Shown here piece by piece: positions 57,166 through 64,000 of a stretch of DNA of 64,000 bases. Under the pieces are notes generated by a model, which worked only from the letters and a program-made list of their open reading frames with translations, had not been told where the DNA came from and made no database searches. The position numbers and the translations under genes are program-made. Positions within the stretch are counted from its first letter, which is position 1; the number at the start of each line of letters is the position of its first letter. This DNA comes from Geosmithia putterillii (lineage: Eukaryota > Ascomycota > Sordariomycetes > Hypocreales > Bionectriaceae): positions 579,539 to 643,538 of the forward strand of contig FYEU01000320.1 of the NCBI GenBank assembly GCA_900188575.1. The letters run 5' to 3'.

Positions 57166-60100
57166 CTAAACAACCTCTATGTTCTCCAGAGGCACGTACC
57201 CCTGCTCCTTGCCGCTCTTCCTCCCACCCCTTACCCTGCCCACCAGGTCCTTCGCCCAGTCGAGCACGCCGTCGGACTTGTCTTGCGTCGTCCGCCCGTC
57301 CATCCAGTCCGGCCGCCTCCATGTCTTGAGCAGCAGGCTGCTCACCACGACGGAGACGCTACTGCACGCCATGGCGAACCCGGCGAGCATGGGATGCAGG
57401 TGGATACCGAGGGGTAGGAACACGCCCATGGCGATGGGCAGTCCGAGCGCATTGTACACGCATGCCCAGCCCAGGTTGAGCTTGATGCGGCGGAAGATGG
57501 CCCGCGTGAGGTGCAGGGCCGCCGCCACGTCCATCAGCTCTTGTGGACGCATGAGCACCACGTCTGCCGCCTCCATGGCTACGTCCGTGCCCGACGACAT
57601 GGCCATGCCAACGTCGGCAGTCGCCAGCGCGGGCGAGTCATTGATCCCGTCGCCCACCATGGCCACCACCTCCCCGTTGTCCTGCAGCTCGCGGATGATG
57701 CTCTGCTTCTGGTCCGGTGTCACGCCCGCGTACACGCACGAGGGCGGAATGCCCACCAGGGATGCGACTGCCAGAGCTGTCGTTTGCTCGTCACCCGTCA
57801 CGAGGGCAACCTTGATGCCCATTCTGTCGAGGACCGAGATAGTCGCCGCGGCGCTCGCCTTGATCGTGTCCGCCAGGCTCACGTACCCGGCGTACACGCC
57901 GTCCACGGCCACGTAGATGCTCGTCATGCTCTTGTCCTTGTCGGGCACGGCGTGTGCGGGCATCAAGATGCCCTTTTCGCGGAGCAGGCGGGCGTTGCCG
58001 GCCAGGACCTTGTACCGTGCAGTCGTGGAGCCGCCGCCAGATGACGAGGGAAGGGATGATGAGGGCACCTCCACTTCGGCGTCGATACCTCGCCCCACTG
58101 CTGCCTGGAATACTCCCAGACTGCCTGGGAGGGTGCCGCTCTCCACATCCACATCCAGCTGCTCCTTTGCTGCTGCCAGGACGGCCCGTCCAACAGGGTG
58201 CTCGCTGCCCATCTCGGCCAGACCGACAATGTTCCACCACAGGCGACGGCGCCACTCAGCCTGCGACCACTCTCCCGTCAGGCTTGACCGCGCCACTTTC
58301 ATCTTGCCATGCGTAACCGTGCCTGTCTTGTCCAGCACCACCTGCGTCACCTTGGTCGTGCGCTCGAGAGCCGCACCGCCCTTGATCAGGATGCCCTGCT
58401 CCGCGCCGACGCCCGTGCCCACCATGACGGCCGTGGGGGTCGCCAGGCCGAGAGCGCACGGGCACGCAAACACAATGACCGAGATGCACAGCTTGACGCA
58501 CACCATGATCTTGCCACCGCCCTTCTCGTCCGTGAATAGCTTGGGCGGGTCTGCCAGGACGTGGCTGAGGATCATCCACGCTAGGAACGTCACCAGCGCC
58601 AGGCCCAGGATCATGGGCACAAAGTACCCCGCCAACGTGTCAGCCAGGTGCTGGATGGGTGCGCGAGATGTCTGCGCATCCTGCACGAGTCGCACAATCT
58701 GGCTCAGCTGCGTGTCGCGGCCGGCCCGCGTCACGCGGAAGTCGACCCGGCCCTCGCCGTTGACAGTCCCGCCAATCACGCTCGATCCCACGTGCTTCTG
58801 TACCGGCATCGCCTCGCCCGTCACCATGCTCTCGTCTACGTACGTCGTGCCGCGCACCAGGGTGCCATCAGCGGGGATCTTGTCGCCCGGCTTGAGCATG
58901 ACGATGTCACCGACCTGCAGGAGCTCCGTGGGAATTATCTTCTCCTCGTAGGCCGAGGCCGCTTGCTGGCTCTTGTCGCCGTCACCCGTCGTCTTGGGTG
59001 TCGGCGGGATCTGGCCGTCGGCGCTGCCCTCGGTCCACACCTCGGCTGCCTTCTCGGCCGCGATGGGGTCTGCGTAGATGGTAGCCATAGACGGGGCAAG
59101 CGACATGAGGCGCGATAGGGCCTTGGACGTCTGGCCCTTGGCCGAGTTCTCCAGGTAGCGCCCGAGGGCGATAAACGTGATGAGCATGGTGCTCGTGTCG
59201 AAAATGGTGTGGGGCCGGGCGTGCGGCTCCATGATAACGGCGACAATCATGACGAAGACGCTGAAGAAGAAGGCGCACGACGTGCCGAGCACAACGAGCA
59301 CGTCCATGGTGGGCGAGTGGTGTTTGAGCGACTTGTAGGCCGTCACGTAGAAGCGCTTGCCGATGCCAAACTGCACGGGGATGGTGAGGCCCAGGCAGAT
59401 GACGTCGCCGACAAACAGACCGGGGATGATCTCAAATTTGCCAAAGTCGAGGGCGGGAAGGCACATGGGCATGATCATGCCCAGCAGAAAGACGGGCACG
59501 GCAAAGGCCAGGCTCGTGCGGAAGGCCACGCGCCACTCGTTGATCTCGCGCGTCTTGGCCAGCGACTGCAGCTGCGCGTTGTTGTCCTGGCTGTCAGCCA
59601 CGAGCGCGTTGAGCCCCTGAGCCTCGATGGTCTCGACAATGACGCGCAGGCCCGTCACGCGCGGGTCGTGTTTGATCGTCAGGCGATCCGTCGCCAGGCT
59701 GATGGACGCACTGCTGACGCCCGGGAGGGCTGTCAGTGTGTCCTCCACCGCTGTGGCCGTCGACGTATCCGAGCACCCGTAGATCTTGAGCTGCGCCGTC
59801 GTCCCCGCGGCAGAGGCGCCCGCAGCGCCCTGCTGCACCGTCTCGAGCTGGCTCGACACGATGCTGGCGTCAAAGCCGCGGTCGTCGATGGTCTCGGCAA
59901 TCTGCGCGGCTGACAACTTGGTCACATCATGGGTGATGACTGCGCGCTCGGCCAGCAGGCTGATGTCGAAGCGGAGGACGCCATCGACGCCCTTGAAGCC
60001 GCTCTCGATGGCCGAGGTGCACGCGCCGCATGTCATGCCCTCGATGGCGACCGTCGTAGTGGCAATGTTGCTGGTGGGCGCGGCGGCGGTGTCGGCGGCG

Positions 60101-60733
60101 GCGGCGGTGGTCGCGGTGCTCTCGATAATCTCGGCGCCGAAGCCGCGGTCCTCAATGGTCTCGACAATGTCGGCGGCCGTAAGCAGGTCCGGGTCGTGCT
60201 CTATGACGGCGCGCTCAGACAGGAGAGATATGCTAAAGTTTTTGACACCGGGGATGGCCTTGAAGCCGCCCTCAATGGCCGAGGTGCACGCGCCGCACGT
60301 CATGCCCTCGACAGCGATGGTGGTGGTGACGGTGTCGTCGCCGTCGGCGACAGTCGCCGTGGTCGCATCTGTAGCGGAAGGCATGTCTGTGGATAGGACT
60401 TGTGCGTCGAAACCGCGGTCCTCGATGATATCTCGAATCTGGTCGGCAGAGATGGTGTCCGGATCATGCATCACGACAGCTCTTTCCATGACGAGACTGA
60501 CAGAGACGCTGCCGACGCCGTCGAGGCCCTTGAAGCCAGCTTCAATGGCCGAGGTGCATGCTCCACATCTGCAAATTAAAAGAATCAGCGATCATCGTCG
60601 TTTGTTGTCGTGAACGCCTCTCGCTAGAGGGGTTCGCCATAGCGCGCATCACTCACGTCATGCCCTCTACTCGTAGCGTAGTGGTGGCTAGATGTGCGCC
60701 CCTGCTAGCGGACAACTTGGTGTAGGCCGCCAT
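57166..60733 (-). CDS. CCC2: Copper-transporting P1B-type ATPase (Ccc2/ATP7-like)
   Basis: Two exons, 60733-60657 and 60568-57166, giving 1159 residues. It pumps Cu(I) from the cytosol into the late Golgi to load secreted copper enzymes such as multicopper oxidases. The N-terminus has three heavy-metal domains with the identical core GMTCGACTSAIE (Cys27/30, Cys117/120 and a third), then a fourth domain with ferredoxin-like strands but no CxxC (IYGCSDTSTATAVED). Membrane and catalytic motifs are all present: TGE in SMVTGEAMP, CPC in VFACPCALGLATP (near 728), DKTGT (near 772), SEHPVG, and GDGINDSPAL (near 999). The intron falls inside the first metal motif, and its removal restores GMTCGAC. The C-terminus is short and Gly/Lys-rich. 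Confidence 0.95.
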
Positions 60734-63346
60734 GGTAGAGGTAATCTCTTTTTCCCTTTCCTTTCTTTTTCCGAACGCCGTCTGCCTGGGGACAGTTTGT
60801 CCTGGTGTTTGTCGGTGGTTGCTCCCGCTCACGGAGCAGTCGATTGCATGTTGCGGAGGAGGGCGCACGCAAGATGGTCGGAGATGCGATCGGCGTTTGC
60901 GGTGGTGAGGCCAAAGGACGCTAATACCAAGGGGAATGCAGTATTACGGTGGAATAGTGGGAAAGAGAAACTGCAACCGAGCCGGCGCTTACAGTTTTGA
61001 AGGAGGAGGAGGAGGAGGATAGAGAGAAAATATACACACAGACGAGAGAGATGCAGAGCGAGATGGGAGAGACGGAGGAGGAAGACAAGGAGGAGACGAC
61101 GAGTATTAATCAGAAGCGAGTGGCAGAGCAAGTGGCAGAGTCGGAAGTGCGGCAAAAAGAAACATGGAAGGGCCCATGTGCCACGTCGGTGCTTGCGCGG
61201 GCGGGAGGCTCGGTGGCCGGGTGGGAATTTAGTAGAGAAGCTTAGAGGAGTTGACGGGGATTTACAGTGGCTGTCTCACTGTAGTTTGCGCCGATGTCCA
61301 CTGATGGGTCCATATGGAGTACTACATTACGCACTACGGGCAGTCAGCCTTCAGTGCCTCCAGTGCCTCTTCAGTCCCTCCATCGCGAGTCCCGTCCTAA
61401 GCCCGTGCGCTCTCCTTCCGTAAACGCCAACGGACCTGTATTCCGCCTTCCTCCAAAAGTTGGCACAGACCTCTCCCGTCTACCCGATTTGAGAGTTTAT
61501 AAACTTATTTTGTGTCATCGTACATTGTATCCACGCCTGGCATTACTCCCTAAGGCTCCTCGCCCATGGTTATTAATACACCGTAACCGTAATCGCGGTT
61601 TGAGTCTTGGCGCTCCATTCTCATCCCGAGCACCACCAAACTGCTGCAGTCGGCAATAAACCAGATGCCCCTCATTATCCGAACCTCATATGAGTACGTA
61701 CTTGGTACCACTTGAGTGAGAGGGATGAGTGGTGAGTGGACAGCCCCTCGTTCCACTTCCAACGAATGGACCTCCATGTGTTCCAGCCCCCAGCCCTCTT
61801 ATTGAAGCGCCCCCGTACGGCGTCGCAGACCACTGCCGCAGCCCGTCATCTCTCACCGTTACAGCCTGGCTATCTCGTCTCGAGGCACACGCAGTTTCAA
61901 CTTTCGACCCTTGTCGGGGAATATCCGCCTCTTATCCATATAGATTCTACAGAGAATATCTGCAGACTACCATTCATTCATATGTACTCATCTGCTATGT
62001 CTACCTGCACTCCGTACTCCGGAGTCCGTACAGAGAGTGCGTCCTTGGGATCTCAACTCATTTCTTGGCAAGATGTAACTCCAAAGAAACGGACCTGAGA
62101 ATGGGACCCTCGACACTTCGACACGCCTCGTCCTCTTAGCGCCCGGGCCAGAACACTTGGTCGGCCCGCCTTGTTGCACCCAGCACAGGGCCCAAAGACC
62201 ACGGCCGCCAAATGCGGCAATTCGCACCCCGTTCACGTAGTATCATCTCCTCGATCGCGAGCAGAACGGAGTTGTCGGCACCAAACTTTATCAATATTGG
62301 ATCTCGAAGGTATTAACACATGCAATACTGTACAGCAAATACTAGGAGTAGGACTCAGGAGGGAGATAACAGAGGAGCGAGAGAGAGCCACTGCGTGACG
62401 CGGCCGCTCGTATTCACAGCAACCGCCGACAGGCCGTACGCTGTAACCTCTCACGTCGTGCTCTCTACGCGTACAGGTCCTCGATATTTGACGCCGCGTA
62501 CGACCTTTTGAGTCGCAAAGCACTGCACCCAATATTCAAGGCTCGTAATAATCGTATAATTAATTATAGGGAACGCGTACTCACCCGTAAGGTTGCGCCG
62601 TGACAATCTCTGTACTCATAATACTCCGTAATACCTCGTACCAAGGGGCCAAGTAAGCTTGGCCGGCACCTGGTGGTCAGACATAGTCAGACATTTCGTC
62701 AGACCGCCCGTCGGCCCGGGTAGCTGAATGTCCAAGTCGCTGATGAACGAGAACGGCCAGCCAAGCCAGCTTCTCAGCTTGCCAGCCAGATGGGGATGCG
62801 ACGCCACAGCTTTTGGTCTCGGAAGGCAATGACATAAGCAATTCGCATGGGCGCGGAAGCGTGCAACAGTGCAAGCCACACCTACAGACCAGCCACCAGC
62901 CACGATATTTGCAAACGACAAGCAGATTAAGGGTGCTGTTCTTGAAAACAGACTTGGCAAACTTCTGTTTGTCTGTAATCCAGCTGTGTATGTCCAGTAC
63001 TGTACAGTTTCTGTACATCTATGCACATGGCTATTTTACTAGTCAAAAGCCCGAAATCCTATTCCCGCTCCCGTTGCCATCGTACACGGCACCGTCACAC
63101 GTAGACCCCTCCTCCAGCCCCGCGACGCCACACTTCTGACTTCACCTAACCTCACCTCACTGCACTGTACTGCACGCACGTCAGCTTCCATCATCTCCCA
63201 TCAACCATCTAAACACTTGCAGAATCGCAATATCGATCTGAATCACCCCTTCAATCCTCACCTGCTCACCACTCGCTTGCTACCCACCCACCAACCCTCC
63301 CCACGCCTTGTGTGCACAGCTCCCGCCCCAAAGGCTGCAGGGCGCC
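60734..63346. promoter_or_regulatory. Divergent promoter region, CCC2 / CSN7
   Basis: 2.6 kb between diverging start codons. The CCC2 side (60960-61170) is purine-rich on this strand, i.e. a pyrimidine-rich leader of the ATPase gene. TACTCCGTA-type motifs occur at 62009 (near-match) and 62623. The CSN7 side (63060-63346) is C/A-rich leader-like. No gene recognised. Confidence 0.5.
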
Positions 63347-64000
63347 ATGGAGCAGACCAAGGCTCTCAACGCCCTAGAGGTATGCCTGGCATCCCCATCC
63401 CACACCCTCCACTCCCTGGATAACTTAGTAGCTAACCATTCTCACTCGAAAGCCGTTCCTGGCCCTCTCCAAGTCGGCCACATCGCCCCGTGCCGCCATC
63501 GACCTGATCCGCCAAGCGACCTCCGCTCCCAACACCTTCATCTTCGCCGAGCTCCTCCAGACGCCCTCAATATCCTCTCTTGCCACGTCCCCCGAGGCCG
63601 AGCACCGCTCCCATCACGCCCTACTCCGTATCTTTTCACACGGGACCTACGCCGACTATCTGGCTGCTGGGAAGAAGCAAGGGGCGGGAAACCAGAGCGG
63701 CGACGACGACCTTGGCGCCCTACCCGAGCTGTCCCCCCCGCAGGCCCTCAAGCTGCGCCAGCTGTCCCTCCTCTCTCTGGCCCGCGACCGGTCCAACCTG
63801 TCGTACTCGGCGCTGCAGCACCATTTGGCCCTTCCCTCGCCTCGAGACGTGGAGGACCTAGTCGTACAGGCCGTGTACGCCGGGCTTGTCTCTGCGACGC
63901 TCGACCCGGCCCGCCAGGCCGTCCAGGTCACCGGCGTGGCTGCCCTGCGCGATCTCGCCCCCGGCGCCGTTCCGGACCTGGCCGCCGCGCTGCGGTCCTG
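63347..64000 (+). CDS. CSN7: COP9 signalosome subunit 7 (PCI protein), partial
   Basis: Two visible exons, 63347-63379 and 63453 onward, running off the right edge; 193 residues seen. The COP9 signalosome removes Nedd8 from cullins and controls development and light responses in fungi. The start MEQTKALNALE joins PFLALSKSATSPRAAIDLIRQATSAPNTFIFAELLQTPSI, the conserved CSN7/eIF3m-type helical N-terminus. ALKLRQLSLLSLARDRSNLSYSALQHHL..VEDLVVQAVYAGLVSATLDPARQ is the winged-helix part of a PCI domain. The intron has a GTATGC donor, a CTAAC branch and an AAAG acceptor. CSN7 is preferred over eIF3m because of the LS(L/T)LSLA..LSY pattern and overall placement of the PCI domain. Confidence 0.85.
   Translation, partial: MEQTKALNALEVCLASPSHTLHSLDNLVANHSHSKAVPGPLQVGHIAPCRHRPDPPSDLRSQHLHLRRAPPDALNILSCHVPRGRAPLPSRPTPYLFTRDLRRLSGCWEEARGGKPERRRRPWRPTRAVPPAGPQAAPAVPPLSGPRPVQPVVLGAAAPFGPSLASRRGGPSRTGRVRRACLCDARPGPPGRPGHRRGCPARSRPRRRSGPGRRAAVL

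Overview
The window is a stretch of a filamentous ascomycete genome (Pezizomycotina, most likely Sordariomycetes and possibly Hypocreales). The evidence is the gene content and structure: short GT-AG introns (about 50-150 nt) with CTAAC/CTGAC-type branch sites, GC-rich coding exons, long AT-richer intergenic spacers full of pyrimidine tracts, and proteins whose closest recognisable relatives are Pezizomycotina housekeeping proteins. No bacterial, viral or plasmid genes, no CRISPR array, no rRNA and no convincing tRNA were seen. The species assignment is inference; splice sites were joined by eye from reading frame and family conservation.

Layout. 1-16.4 kb: a BTB/POZ protein cut by the left edge (-), a membrane-anchored Bem46/ABHD-type alpha/beta hydrolase (-), the PP1 regulator Sds22 (+), a single-pass N-glycosylated membrane protein of unknown function (-), a peroxisomal ABCD half-transporter (-), a 3.6 kb spacer, and a Psr1-like NIF/FCP phosphatase (+). 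17.7-30.1 kb: Sec61 beta with an ATG-only first coding exon (+), a 1247-residue sterol-glucosyltransferase-like protein whose C-terminus carries VPS13/ATG2-like glycine-rich segments and a run of ubiquitin-interacting-motif-like helices (+), a small zinc-ribbon protein (-), RNase P/MRP subunit Rpp1 (+), a secreted Thr/Pro/Ala-rich protein (-) and a GFA/Mss4-fold small enzyme (-). 31-34.4 kb: Mediator subunit Med8 (-) and choline sulfatase (-). 34.4-42.2 kb: a 7.8 kb gene-poor spacer. 42.2-53.2 kb: the IQGAP protein Iqg1/Rng2 (-), an Rmd1/RMND1 (DUF155) protein (+) and a TPT/SLC35-type transporter (-). 53.2-57.2 kb: a second repeat-rich spacer. 57.2-64 kb: the Ccc2-type copper ATPase (-) and COP9 signalosome subunit 7, cut by the right edge (+).

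The genes do not form a biosynthetic cluster; they are mostly conserved housekeeping genes (phosphatase control, ER translocation, tRNA processing, transcription, cytokinesis, copper delivery to the secretory pathway, peroxisomal fatty-acid import, sulfate-ester scavenging). Neighbours are often divergent pairs sharing a 0.5-1.6 kb promoter region (hydrolase/sds22, zinc-ribbon/rpp1, iqg1/rmd1, ccc2/csn7).

The most unusual material is partly non-coding. A 9-mer, TACGGAGTA or its complement, occurs about twenty times, all in spacers. A GC-rich element of about 45 nt built from CCTCCGG, CCCTGC/GGGGG and CTCGCT(T/G)CGCTCGC blocks occurs four times, two of them beside a diverged local duplication. 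Among the proteins, the glycosyltransferase with predicted ubiquitin-binding and lipid-transfer-like tails is the best candidate for unexplored biology.
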